Of a DNA stretch of 29,914 nucleotides, positions 14,965 through 22,094 are shown in pieces. The stretch's first letter is position 1. Each line of letters begins with the position of its first letter. Under the pieces are notes generated by a model. That model was not told the origin of the DNA. It made no database searches and saw only the letters and a program-made list of their open reading frames with translations. The translations under genes and the position numbers were made by a program. Origin of the DNA: Collinsella sp. (GTDB lineage Bacteria > Actinomycetota > Coriobacteriia > Coriobacteriales > Coriobacteriaceae); the NCBI GenBank assembly GCA_019419645.1, contig DXZN01000008.1, positions 1 through 29,914 of the forward strand, in the 5' to 3' direction.

Positions 14965-16253
14965 TAGGCTGAGAATTGCTCCAGAACCCTCATTCTCTCA
15001 ACGGAATCCGTCTGAATTTTCAGAGCGACCCGACCCAAATCTCCGGTTGCAGAGGCAAGTTCTGCAAGCTGGGCAGACACCTCTTCAGCCACTTCCGCCG
15101 CGATGTTCTTGATCATCTTGAGTGGCAGATGCAAATCTTGAGACATGAATTCGAAATCTTCAGGAGTCACCCCATCGATCACCCGGTGATCCCCAATATC
15201 AATCCCAAGATTATGGTCGTATCCCATTATCGTCGTGCAAACAATATCGTATGCAGGGGCCAACCTCTTTTCCCGCCAACTCGGACTATAAAGAAACGAA
15301 TGGTTCTTGAGATGCGAGTCGCAATTCCCCAACGCATAATCGACCATTACCTGACGAGCGAACATTTGAGTATCAGCAATTACGTTAGACGATTGCTCTC
15401 TTATCAATCGGCCGCAAAGAGCCATATAGCAGCTATCGGGACGTGTCTCGTATTTCATATACGAAGGCCAGCCAACCGCTTGGCAAAAATCCTCCTGATG
15501 CAGCCTCAGAGGCACATCGAATCCGCTCATCGACGGCGGCTCATTGCTCCAGATTCTGTCATAACGCTCGGAAAAGAACGCACCAGGAATCGTATCCGAA
15601 GCTTCTGAACGGGCAATTTCAAGCCCAGCAGCAGACGCTGCCGTCATGCAAATTAATTCGTTGAACGGCAAATCCGGATGTTTAGTTGAAGCAATCTTGA
15701 CTATGTGAGTCGAGGGGGCAGAGCCGAGCGGCAGCATCCAATCCCCCGACCCGGCCTTTTTTGCATCTTTACCGCGCGGTAAAAACCAACCGGTTTTAGA
15801 CTGAGCGCCCGCCAACGACAGCCTCGAATCCTGCATATCATTTGCAATCTCAAACACTTCCGCCTTAGAAAGTGCCTCAAAATCCTCGTCTTGCAGAGGA
15901 CGATAGCCCGGATCGTAGCTCGATTTCTCATCGCCGAGAAACCTCAAGGCACCAACGCACTCATCGCCCAAACGCTCGAGCATCGATAAATAGTCTGACT
16001 GGGGGATTTGAAAACGCATCGACAGCTCATGCCGAACCGGGCCCTCGGGAAGCATGCCCGAAAAGAAGGCCGAAAACTCATTGCTGGCATATGGCTCATG
16101 TCGCAAGGGAAGAGAAGCTGAGAGTGCGGCAGCATCGTCGCGTTCAAGATATCCCTCATCATATGCAAACGTCTCGTTTACGGGGTCGGCCCTCTCAAAT
16201 TCTCCGACCAGCTCAAACGTTCCCCGATACTCACGATAAACCTTTAATGCCAT
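14964..16253 (-). CDS. hipA: HipA-like toxin, serine/threonine kinase
   Basis: Toxin of a type II HipBA pair. In E. coli, HipA phosphorylates glutamyl-tRNA synthetase and induces persistence; the target here is unknown. At 429 aa it matches the family (about 440 aa). The N-terminal HipA_N domain (1-110) includes ASLPLRHEPY and FFSGMLPEGPVR. The kinase core includes RLSLAGAQSKTGWFL, where Ser146 aligns with the autophosphorylated Ser150 of E. coli, and HIVKIAS with nucleotide-binding Lys186. It also has ERYDR, LHQEDFCQA, catalytic GNCDSHLKNHSF (Asp312, Asn317) and metal-binding LAPAYDIV (Asp336). All key residues appear intact, so it is probably active. It overlaps hipB by 10 bp, which couples their translation. 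Single-chain HipA is seen; no separate HipS gene is present. Confidence 0.95.
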   Translation of the reverse strand: MALKVYREYRGTFELVGEFERADPVNETFAYDEGYLERDDAAALSASLPLRHEPYASNEFSAFFSGMLPEGPVRHELSMRFQIPQSDYLSMLERLGDECVGALRFLGDEKSSYDPGYRPLQDEDFEALSKAEVFEIANDMQDSRLSLAGAQSKTGWFLPRGKDAKKAGSGDWMLPLGSAPSTHIVKIASTKHPDLPFNELICMTAASAAGLEIARSEASDTIPGAFFSERYDRIWSNEPPSMSGFDVPLRLHQEDFCQAVGWPSYMKYETRPDSCYMALCGRLIREQSSNVIADTQMFARQVMVDYALGNCDSHLKNHSFLYSPSWREKRLAPAYDIVCTTIMGYDHNLGIDIGDHRVIDGVTPEDFEFMSQDLHLPLKMIKNIAAEVAEEVSAQLAELASATGDLGRVALKIQTDSVERMRVLEQFSA

Positions 16254-16489
16254 GAGCCGTCGCCCCTCTCCCTCAGGATCAAATCGACCCCCAAGCTGTT
16301 AGCGATTTGAAGGGTTTGGCGAAGATTGGCACCCGCCTTTCCACGCTCAAGCTCGCTCACAAAGCGCAAACTGCACTGGTTGAAATCAGCCACATCGCGT
16401 TGGGTATAACCGAGCTTCTTCCGGCGCTCACGCAAATATGCACCGAGTTCAGCTGGGTCAAAAATCGTTCGCTCATTCCAGTCTTGCAT
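16244..16489 (-). CDS. hipB: HipB-like antitoxin, XRE-family DNA-binding protein
   Basis: Antitoxin and autorepressor of the HipBA pair. At 81 aa it is close to E. coli HipB (88 aa). Residues 12-70 are a HTH_3/XRE domain: LGAYLRERRKKLGYTQRDVAD, then FNQCSLRFVSELERGKAGANL with the recognition helix, then TLQIANSLGVDLIL, a hydrophobic segment that usually forms the dimer strand. The C-terminal tail is short. The ATG at 16489 follows AGGGGATTAGC. It is the first gene of the operon and overlaps hipA by 10 bp. Two perfect palindromes sit directly upstream, and its likely -10 box lies inside the nearer one. Confidence 0.94.
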   Translation of the reverse strand: MQDWNERTIFDPAELGAYLRERRKKLGYTQRDVADFNQCSLRFVSELERGKAGANLRQTLQIANSLGVDLILRERGDGSWH

Positions 16490-16499
16490 GCTAATCCCC

Positions 16500-16527
16500 T
16501 ATGATTATCCCAAACGGGATAATCATA
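16500..16527 (-). promoter_or_regulatory. hipBA operator O1 with embedded -10
   Basis: A perfect 12-bp inverted repeat, TATGATTATCCC and GGGATAATCATA, with 4-nt spacer AAAC. The core reads TATCC-N6-GGATA, close to the E. coli HipB operator TATCC-N8-GGATA. TATGAT on the minus strand (16522-16527) can serve as the hipB -10 box, so binding would repress transcription. Confidence 0.85.
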
Positions 16528-16541
16528 GCACATCATGATGG

Positions 16542-16563
16542 AATTATCCCGTTTGGGATAATT
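16542..16563 (-). promoter_or_regulatory. hipBA operator O2
   Basis: A perfect 9-bp inverted repeat AATTATCCC and GGGATAATT with spacer GTTT, the same core as O1. The centres are 39 bp apart, nearly four helical turns. This would allow cooperative binding or looping by HipB dimers. Confidence 0.83.
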
Positions 16564-16605
16564 GTCTTAACGTGAATGACGCTCCGGGACGTTACACCGC
16601 GACGA

Positions 16606-17649
16606 CTACTCAAAGTATTGGAATTTGTTGGTCGAGAAGGCAAACGTGACGACGAAGCCTTCGCCGGGCTCGGATGCCACGGTGACATCGATACCCATCT
16701 TGGAGCACAGACGCGCCACCAGGTAGAGGCCAATGCCCGTTGCGCGCTTGGTGGTGCGGCCGTTGTCGCCGGTAAAGCCCTTCTCGAACACGCGCGGCAG
16801 GTCGGCCGCGCTCACGCCGCAGCCGTTGTCCGCGACGGTGAGCTCGATGCGTTCGCTTGCCAGGCCCTCGTCCAGCAACGCGCCCGAAAACGTGATCTTC
16901 GCACCATCCTCACGTGCGTATTTAATGCTGTTCTGAATGAGCTGGCCCAGAATAAACTCGAGCCACTTCTCGTCGGTAAAGACCTCAAAGTCGAGGTTCT
17001 CGCACACCGGCGCCACGTGCGCCGCGATGAGCTCGCGCGCGTTGGCCTTAATCGCGCCCGTCACCAAGGTCTTAAGATCCCAGCGGCGAATCAGGTAGTC
17101 GCGCTCCACGACTTCCGAGCGCGCGTAGTACAGCGCCTGGTCGATATAGCGCTCCACGCGAGCCAACTCACGGCCCAGGTCATCCACGCGCGACAGGTCG
17201 TCTTCGCTGCCGTCCAGGTTTTCCAAAATTAAATGGGCCGCCGCCAGGGGCAGCTTGGCCTCATGGACCCAGCTCTCGATATAGTCGCGATAGTCATCGG
17301 TCTGACGCCGGCCTTCGGCAACCTCGTCGCAGGCAGCCTTGCCCACCCGGCGCAAGACCTCGTACTCAAGCTCGCCCTCGGCATAGGTCGGGCATTGCAC
17401 CATCTCCTGCACCCATGCGGGACTCTCGAGCTCCTCTGCCGCGCGCTCCAGCTGGCGCAGAAAACGACGGCGACGCGCGTACTCGATCACGATGCCGAGC
17501 ATACCGAAGATAAAGGACACGCCGACCGCCACGACCACGATAGAAACGGGTGCGCCGGCGACCGTCAGCACAAAGCAGCTCAGCAGCACGCCGCACGTCC
17601 ACACGGCGACGGGAAGCAGCGCATCTTTAAAGAACTTGGCAAACGACAT
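16606..17649 (-). CDS. BceS-like sensor histidine kinase
   Basis: Membrane histidine kinase of the intramembrane-sensing type that normally detects antimicrobial peptides through a partner BceAB transporter. At 347 aa it has two closely spaced N-terminal membrane helices (about 10-32 and 35-57) with almost no extracellular loop. The dimerisation/phosphoacceptor segment is YIESWVHEAKLPLAAAHLIL with His129. The BceS-type QALYYARSEVVERDYLI follows. ATPase boxes are QLIQNSIKYA (Asn240), ADNGCGVS (Asp274) and ATGIGLYLV. It lies 9 nt after its response regulator and is clearly co-transcribed with it. No BceAB-type ABC transporter is present on either side, which is unusual. The signal is therefore unknown; the transporter may be elsewhere in the genome. 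Confidence 0.92.
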   Translation of the reverse strand: MSFAKFFKDALLPVAVWTCGVLLSCFVLTVAGAPVSIVVVAVGVSFIFGMLGIVIEYARRRRFLRQLERAAEELESPAWVQEMVQCPTYAEGELEYEVLRRVGKAACDEVAEGRRQTDDYRDYIESWVHEAKLPLAAAHLILENLDGSEDDLSRVDDLGRELARVERYIDQALYYARSEVVERDYLIRRWDLKTLVTGAIKANARELIAAHVAPVCENLDFEVFTDEKWLEFILGQLIQNSIKYAREDGAKITFSGALLDEGLASERIELTVADNGCGVSAADLPRVFEKGFTGDNGRTTKRATGIGLYLVARLCSKMGIDVTVASEPGEGFVVTFAFSTNKFQYFE

Positions 17650-17658
17650 GGCCGCCCC

Positions 17659-18330
17659 CTAGACCGAATAGCCTTGGCCGCGGTGCGTCGTCAAATACCC
17701 CTTGATGCCGATTTTTTCGAGCGTGGTGCGCAGGCGGTTGATGTTAACGGTAAGCGGGTTGTCGTCTACGAAGGCATCGGAGTCCCACAGGTCCTGCATG
17801 ATGGCCGAGCGCGAAACGATCTTGCCCGCGCGGCTCAGAAGCAGCGAGAGGATACGCAGTTCATTTTTGGTGAGCTCGGTGCTAGTGCCGGTTTGCGTAT
17901 TGGTAACCATGGAGCGGGCGAGGTCAAGCTCCAGTCCCTTGTGGACGAGCGTACTGCGCTCGCCTGACGCCGCGGTGCGACGCAGCAAGGCATTGATGCG
18001 CGCCACGAGCACACGGGCGCTGTAGGGCTTGGGAACAAAGTCGTCCGCGCCGAGCGTCATGGCCATGACCTCGTCGATCTCGGTCGTGCGCGACGTGAGG
18101 ACGATGATGGGAACCTCGGATTCGCGGCGAACCTCGTGGCAGATATGCTGGCCGTCCTTGACGGGAAGCGTGAGGTCGAGCAGCACCAGGTCGGGCGCGG
18201 CGGCGAGAATATCGCGCGAGACATGCTCGAACGATTCGCAGGTCTCGATTTCAAACCCGGCGCGGGCAAGGATGTCAACAAGCTCGCGACGAATGGGTTC
18301 ATCGTCCTCAACGATATAGATTAGCGCCAT
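17659..18330 (-). CDS. BceR-like OmpR/PhoB-family response regulator
   Basis: Cytoplasmic transcription factor, partner of the kinase that follows. At 223 aa it has a receiver domain (1-115) with VEDD, phospho-acceptor Asp52 in LLDLTLPVKDG, Thr79 and Lys101 (VPKPY). A C-terminal winged helix follows (about 125-223), ending in RTTLEKIGIKGYLTTHRGQGYSV. LWDSDAFVDDNPLTVNINRLR is very close to the BceR subfamily pattern. The start follows GGGGAGCGGAATCC. A perfect 16-bp palindrome at 18398-18413 upstream is a candidate binding site, which would make the operon self-regulated. Confidence 0.94.
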   Translation of the reverse strand: MALIYIVEDDEPIRRELVDILARAGFEIETCESFEHVSRDILAAAPDLVLLDLTLPVKDGQHICHEVRRESEVPIIVLTSRTTEIDEVMAMTLGADDFVPKPYSARVLVARINALLRRTAASGERSTLVHKGLELDLARSMVTNTQTGTSTELTKNELRILSLLLSRAGKIVSRSAIMQDLWDSDAFVDDNPLTVNINRLRTTLEKIGIKGYLTTHRGQGYSV

Positions 18331-18362
18331 GGATTCCGCTCCCCTCTTGGTTGTCTTGCCCC

Positions 18363-18413
18363 ATTATGACCGCGGAGCCGCAGGTACGCGCCTCGCGTGT
18401 CACCAAGGTGACA
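18363..18413 (-). promoter_or_regulatory. candidate promoter and activator palindrome of the BceRS-like operon
   Basis: TGTCACC-AA-GGTGACA (18398-18413) is a perfect 16-bp palindrome. CATAAT on the minus strand (18363-18368) is a plausible -10 without a good -35. The palindrome centre would lie near -50 from the start point, a usual place for a response-regulator activator site. Confidence 0.5.
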
Positions 18414-18472
18414 GAACTGTTCGCGAACGAAAACGCTTGGCTCGTCCCTCGCTCGCAACGGGCGCGGGAATC

Positions 18473-18509
18473 AAATGATTATTAAATCCCCGTCCCAGAA
18501 AAATCATTT
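18473..18509. repeat. small palindromic repeat (type E) at a stop codon
   Basis: AAATGATT (18473-18480) and AATCATTT (18502-18509) form a perfect 8-bp inverted repeat around a core containing CCCCGTCCCAG. It overlaps the stop codon of the gene at 18508. The layout (AT-rich arms, GTCCC core) is like the repeats at 22005-22074. Confidence 0.5.
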
Positions 18510-19215
18510 AGCGGCGGGCGCGGAGCTTTTCGTAGCCGTCGGCGAAGAAGGCGACCGTCGCGGCGTCGGCCTCGGCAGCGTCCGTCTCGGTTGCGGGAAC
18601 CACGCCGTGCTCGTCACTCACCAGGAACAGCGCGCCCTTGAGCTGCGCGGGAATGTCCACGCGCGTGACCGGGATGCCCTTGGTCTGGGCCAGCTGCCCG
18701 ATGAGCGTCGCCGTGCCGCACAGACACTCGTCCGCCGGTGCCACAAAGGCCAGCTCGCCGTTGTTGACGGCGGCGAGCAGCTCGGGCGCCACGCCGGTCT
18801 CGTCGGCCTCGGAGCGGGCCTCGGCGGAGCGGGCACGCAGCGCCTTGGCCGACGTATCGGCCAGCGGCTCGTACTCCCCCACCGTCATGGCGGCGTTGCC
18901 GTTGACGTCAATCACCAGCATGAGTACGCCGTCGCGCGCGGTGTAATCGCCCTCGGCAAGCGACCACTCAACGTGCTGTTTGGCCCAGCTGAGCATGTTA
19001 TGGGTAAGTGGCTCGCCCTGCACCAGACGCTCGGACAGCGCGCGGATGTGACGGTTGAGCATGGGCACCTTTTTGTTGGACATGCGCCAACGGCAGATGA
19101 GCGCGGGCTTGTCGAGCGTGAACTTCTCGACCGCCTCCTGATTGGCGCAAAAGTCCTCGTACGCACGCTGATCCTCGGCATTGCCAAACAGCTCGGCATC
19201 ATCAATCTGGGGCAT
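18508..19215 (-). CDS. protein of unknown function
   Basis: I do not recognise this gene with confidence. The ATG at 19215 follows GAAAGGTATGACC and gives 235 aa; two upstream ATGs lack proper spacing. It is soluble, acidic and without signal peptide or membrane helices. The N-terminal part (1-75) is charged and helical, with CRWRMSNKKVPMLNRHIRALSERL. Then comes WSLAEGDYTARDGVLMLVIDVNGNAAMTVGEY, and a C-terminal part with NNGELAFVAPADECLCGTATLIGQLAQTKGIPVTRVDI. That last stretch weakly recalls the substrate/cofactor loop of class IV aminotransferases, but no PLP lysine context is evident, so I do not assign it. TATAAG on the minus strand (19248-19253) is a possible -10, just past the terminator that follows purH. 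Confidence 0.85.
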   Translation of the reverse strand: MPQIDDAELFGNAEDQRAYEDFCANQEAVEKFTLDKPALICRWRMSNKKVPMLNRHIRALSERLVQGEPLTHNMLSWAKQHVEWSLAEGDYTARDGVLMLVIDVNGNAAMTVGEYEPLADTSAKALRARSAEARSEADETGVAPELLAAVNNGELAFVAPADECLCGTATLIGQLAQTKGIPVTRVDIPAQLKGALFLVSDEHGVVPATETDAAEADAATVAFFADGYEKLRARR

Positions 19216-19255
19216 GGTCATACCTTTCGTGTTAGTCATTCCGTCCTCTTATACC

Positions 19256-19291
19256 AAAAAGACGGCCCTCCAAACGGAGCAGCCGTCTTTT
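19256..19291 (-). terminator. bidirectional-looking terminator after purH
   Basis: AAAAGACGGC (19257-19266) and GCCGTCTTTT (19282-19291) form a perfect 10-bp stem, extended inward by CTCC/GGAG around an AAAC loop. On the minus strand it ends in TTTTT. It would stop purH transcripts about 170 nt past the stop codon, just before the next gene's likely -10 box. Confidence 0.85.
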
Positions 19292-19332
19292 GCAGAGATT
19301 ATTTTGACGATATGGTCAGGCGACCGAACAGT

Positions 19333-19360
19333 TTAATGGGATAGAGAAACATCCCATTAA
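19333..19360. other. perfect 10-bp inverted repeat downstream of purH
   Basis: TTAATGGGAT (19333-19342) and ATCCCATTAA (19351-19360) pair perfectly around an 8-nt loop. It directly abuts the long palindrome at 19362-19461. No T-run follows on the minus strand. It may be a stability hairpin, a protein-binding site or another small repeat. Confidence 0.55.
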
Positions 19361-19361
19361 G

Positions 19362-19461
19362 GGTTTTCCAAGTGCCCGAGATTGCCCCGAAAGAGGAGCG
19401 CCGCGTACTAAATGTACGCAAGCGACGGTTTGAGGGGCAAGGTCGGGTGCTTGGGAAAGCC
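19362..19461. other. 100-bp nested palindrome at the 3' end of purH
   Basis: Left arm 19362-19388 and right arm 19434-19461 pair over about 27 positions with two mismatches, three G:U-type pairs and one bulge. The inner ends are ATTGCCCC and GGGGCAAG. Inside is a perfect hairpin GCGTAC-TAAAT-GTACGC (19403-19419). The outer arm ends 1 nt before the purH stop codon. The core sequence next to the hairpin (CGAAAGAGGAGCG) and the 5-nt AT loop resemble the core after pcrA (CGCAAAGGAGAGC, loop TTAAT), although the outer arms differ. Confidence 0.7.
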
Positions 19462-19462
19462 T

Positions 19463-21070
19463 CTAGTGCCTAAAATGCCTGGCTCCGGTGAAGACCATCG
19501 CAATACCATGCTCGTTGCAGGCCTGGACGCTCTCGTCGTCGCGCTTGGAACCGCCGGGCTGGATGATGCAGGTCACGCCGTGCGCGGCAAGCACGTCGAC
19601 GTTGTCGCGGAACGGGAAGAACGCGTCGCTTGCACAGGCAAAGCCGCCCTTCTCCACGCCCTCGCGCTCGCAGAAGTCCTCGGCGCGCTCGCAGGCAAGC
19701 AGTGCAGAGTCAACGCGGTTGGGCTGACCCGGGCCCATGCCAATGCCGGCCTTACCCTTGGAAACTAGGATAGCGTTGGACTTGACGCCCTTGCAGACCT
19801 TCCAGGCAAACTCGAGCTCGGCCATCTCGGCGTCGGTGGGCTTGCGGTCGGTGGGGAACGTGAAGGTCGCGGGATCCTCGGTCACGTGGTCGACTTCCTG
19901 CACCAGCATGCCGCCGTCGACGGAGCGCAGCTCCACCTGGGCGCCGTGGTCCACGCCGCCGGTAGCCAGCACGCGCAGGTTGGGGCGCTTGGCCATGCGC
20001 TCGAGCGCCTCGGCAGTGTAGCTCGGGGCGATGATAACCTCGACGAACTGCTTGTTCTGATCGGCAAAGTGCTCAACCAGCTCAAAGGGAACCTCGCGGT
20101 TGCAAGCGATGATGCCGCCGAAGGCGCTCTTGGGATCGCAGGCGAAAGCGCGGTCGTAGGCGGCCGTGATGTCCTCGGCCACGGCGGAGCCGCAGGGGTT
20201 CTGGTGCTTGAGGATCACGCAGGCCGGCTCGTCGAACTCGCGGACCAGGTTCCAAGCGGCGTCGGCATCCAGATAGTTGTTGTAGCTGAGCGGCTTGCCC
20301 TGGATCTGCTCGGAGCCCACGAGCGGGAACTGCGAGCTCGCGGTGTTCTCGCAGCCCTCGGCAAAGCGATAGACCGTGGCCTTCTGCTGAGGATTCTCGC
20401 CATAGCGCAGGTCGTCGACCTTCTCCAGCGAGATCTCGAGCTTGGCAGAAGTGTCCGCCACGTCGCTTGCCTGGGCGGCAAGCCAACGGGAGATAGCCGT
20501 GTCGTAGGCGGCGGTGGTCTGGTAGACCTTCACCTGCAGGCGACGACGGGTGGCAAGCGTGGTGCAGCCACCGGTCTCGTGCATCTCGGCCAGGACGGCA
20601 TCATAGTCGGCCGGGTCGGAGACGACGGTAACGCTCGCGGCGTTCTTAGCGGCAGAGCGCAGCATGGAGGGGCCACCGATATCGATGTGCTCGATGGCAT
20701 CCGCGAAGGTGACCTCGGGGTTGGCGACGGTCTTCTCGAACTCGTACAGGTTGACGACGACCAGGTCGATCAGCTTAATGCCGTGCTGAGCGGCCTCCTG
20801 CATGTGCTGCTCGGAATCGCGGCGGGCCAGCAGCGCTCCGTGAACCTTGGGGTGCAGGGTCTTAACGCGGCCGTCCATCATCTCGGGATAGCCCGTGAAC
20901 TCCTCGATGGGGGTTACGGGGACGCCCGCGTCCTCGATGGCACGAGCCGTGCCGCCCGTAGAGATGATCTCGACGCCAAAGTCATCGACCAGCGTCCGTG
21001 CGAAATCGACGACGCCCGTCTTATCGGTAACCGAGATCAACGCGCGTGCGATCTTCACATCAGATCCCAT
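19463..21070 (-). CDS. purH: bifunctional AICAR transformylase / IMP cyclohydrolase
   Basis: Catalyses the last two steps of de novo purine synthesis: AICAR plus 10-formyl-THF to FAICAR, then cyclisation to IMP. At 535 aa it is full length. The N-terminal cyclohydrolase domain (1 to about 200) has ALISVTDKTGVVDFARTL, ISTGGTARAIEDAGV, FTGYPEMMDGRVKTLHPKVHG and IDIGGPSMLRSAAKN. The C-terminal transformylase has LRYGENPQQKA, ILKHQNPCGSA with the catalytic Lys-His pair, DPKSAFGGIIA and the terminal FFPFRDNVDVLAAHGVTCIIQPGGS. The start follows AGGAGGACTGC. It stands alone; no other purine genes are in the window. A palindrome upstream at 21145-21166 is a possible regulatory site. Downstream are the structured elements at 19256-19461. 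Confidence 0.98.
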   Translation of the reverse strand: MGSDVKIARALISVTDKTGVVDFARTLVDDFGVEIISTGGTARAIEDAGVPVTPIEEFTGYPEMMDGRVKTLHPKVHGALLARRDSEQHMQEAAQHGIKLIDLVVVNLYEFEKTVANPEVTFADAIEHIDIGGPSMLRSAAKNAASVTVVSDPADYDAVLAEMHETGGCTTLATRRRLQVKVYQTTAAYDTAISRWLAAQASDVADTSAKLEISLEKVDDLRYGENPQQKATVYRFAEGCENTASSQFPLVGSEQIQGKPLSYNNYLDADAAWNLVREFDEPACVILKHQNPCGSAVAEDITAAYDRAFACDPKSAFGGIIACNREVPFELVEHFADQNKQFVEVIIAPSYTAEALERMAKRPNLRVLATGGVDHGAQVELRSVDGGMLVQEVDHVTEDPATFTFPTDRKPTDAEMAELEFAWKVCKGVKSNAILVSKGKAGIGMGPGQPNRVDSALLACERAEDFCEREGVEKGGFACASDAFFPFRDNVDVLAAHGVTCIIQPGGSKRDDESVQACNEHGIAMVFTGARHFRH

Positions 21071-21144
21071 GCAGTCCTCCTGTCTGGTACGCCGCCGTGC
21101 TCTGTGAGCCGGTGATACGTCGATCTGCAGCGCTCGCGCAGCGG

Positions 21145-21166
21145 CATTGAAAATACTGATTCAATG
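21145..21166. promoter_or_regulatory. inverted repeat upstream of purH
   Basis: CATTGAA (21145-21151) and TTCAATG (21160-21166) form a perfect 7-bp inverted repeat with an 8-nt spacer, an operator-like layout about 75 bp before the purH start. Just beyond it GCGCATCGA occurs twice in tandem. The regulator is unknown. The rest of the 277-bp gap between purH and the acetyltransferase gene shows no convincing promoter. Confidence 0.45.
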
Positions 21167-21347
21167 TAGCGCATCGAGCGCATCGATGCACCCCGAAACG
21201 AGCGCATATGCAGAAAAAGCTTGCGAGCGGAGGGGATGGGCACGGCACCGGGCACGGTGAGTTCATGGAACACAGGGGCACCATAATTAGATGCCAATAG
21301 CGTGGTAGAACTGTGCTCGATATGCATCCGCAAAAGAAAGAGGCACC

Positions 21348-21989
21348 ATGGTCTCGCGGGTTCTCTACCGACCGTTTGATACCGAAGACTTCGACGCCAT
21401 CGCGTTGATTCTGCAGCAGCTTTGGCATAACAATTCGGATAACGATGAGTACAACCGCCTCGAGGCCGCGTGCGACCTCGCCTATTGCCTTTCGTCTTCG
21501 ACGTTTTCGCAGGTTGCCGTAATCGACGGTCAGGCACGCGGCATTGCGCTCGCGCGTGCGGGACAGAGCTCCGGCGCCACCGTTAAGGAACATTGGCTGG
21601 ATACCGAACGCGCACTGCTATCGCAAATGCGCGAGCTGGAGCCCGATGCCTGCGCCGAGTATCTCTCGTTTGTGCGCGCAACCATCCGAACCAACAACCG
21701 CCTGCTCGAAAGCAGCCCGTTGCCACACGACAACGAGGTCACGCTGCTTGCCGTAGATCGCGACGTCCATGGCCTGGGCGTTGGCTCGGTGTTGCTCGAC
21801 GCCGCAGTCTCGTACCTGTCCTCGCGCGGGGCGACGAGGGCGCACCTGTACACCGACTCCAACTGCTCGTGGAAGTTCTACGAACTGCACGGCTTTAAGC
21901 GCACGGCCACGCACCGCGCCAACCGCGAAGAGCGCCGTCACGACATGCCACGCGAAAGCTTCCTCTACGAACTCGACCTAACAGCCTAG
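21348..21989 (+). CDS. GNAT-family N-acetyltransferase
   Basis: Predicted acetyl-CoA-dependent transferase of unknown substrate. At 213 aa it is somewhat longer than a minimal GNAT domain. The C-terminal half holds the signature: VTLLAVDRDVHGLGVGSVLLDAAVSYL is motif A, with the acetyl-CoA pyrophosphate loop HGLGVG. ATRAHLYTDSNCSWKFYELHGFKR is motif B and ends in the usual YELHGF. The N-terminal part (LYRPFDTEDFDAIALILQQLW) is a substrate-side region. The start follows AAAGAGGCACC. It is divergent from purH and has no co-transcribed partner. Downstream are the type C repeats and the MITE-like element. Confidence 0.9.
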   Translation: MVSRVLYRPFDTEDFDAIALILQQLWHNNSDNDEYNRLEAACDLAYCLSSSTFSQVAVIDGQARGIALARAGQSSGATVKEHWLDTERALLSQMRELEPDACAEYLSFVRATIRTNNRLLESSPLPHDNEVTLLAVDRDVHGLGVGSVLLDAAVSYLSSRGATRAHLYTDSNCSWKFYELHGFKRTATHRANREERRHDMPRESFLYELDLTA

Positions 21990-22004
21990 GCCCAGCAGCC
22001 ACAC

Positions 22005-22074
22005 CTAGTCATTTAAGAACGTCCCCAATGACTGATCCCCAACAACTAGTCATTTAAGTCTGTCCCCAATGAGT
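22005..22074. repeat. tandem small palindromic repeats (type C)
   Basis: The unit CTAGTCATTTAAG-N3-GTCCCCAATGA occurs twice in direct orientation (22005-22033 and 22046-22074), 41 bp apart. Each is a hairpin: AGTCATT with AATGACT in the first copy (perfect 7 bp), AGTCATT with AATGAGT in the second (6 of 7). The GTCCCC core and hairpin form resemble RAYT-associated REP sequences. They lie 16 bp past the acetyltransferase stop codon. Confidence 0.7.
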
Positions 22075-22094
22075 GGCCTAGGGGGTTTGTAGAT

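Noticed and set aside
16606..18330. Vancomycin-type (VanRS) two-component system
   Set aside because: The kinase has two adjacent membrane helices and the QALYYARSE motif of the BceS group; no van genes are nearby.
21071..21347. ZTP or purine riboswitch before purH
   Set aside because: I looked for the conserved ZTP and purine aptamer patterns and saw none; only a DNA-operator-like palindrome is present.
22005..22074. Type C repeats as a CRISPR array
   Set aside because: Only two copies, no spacer of usual length, each unit is its own hairpin and no cas genes are present.
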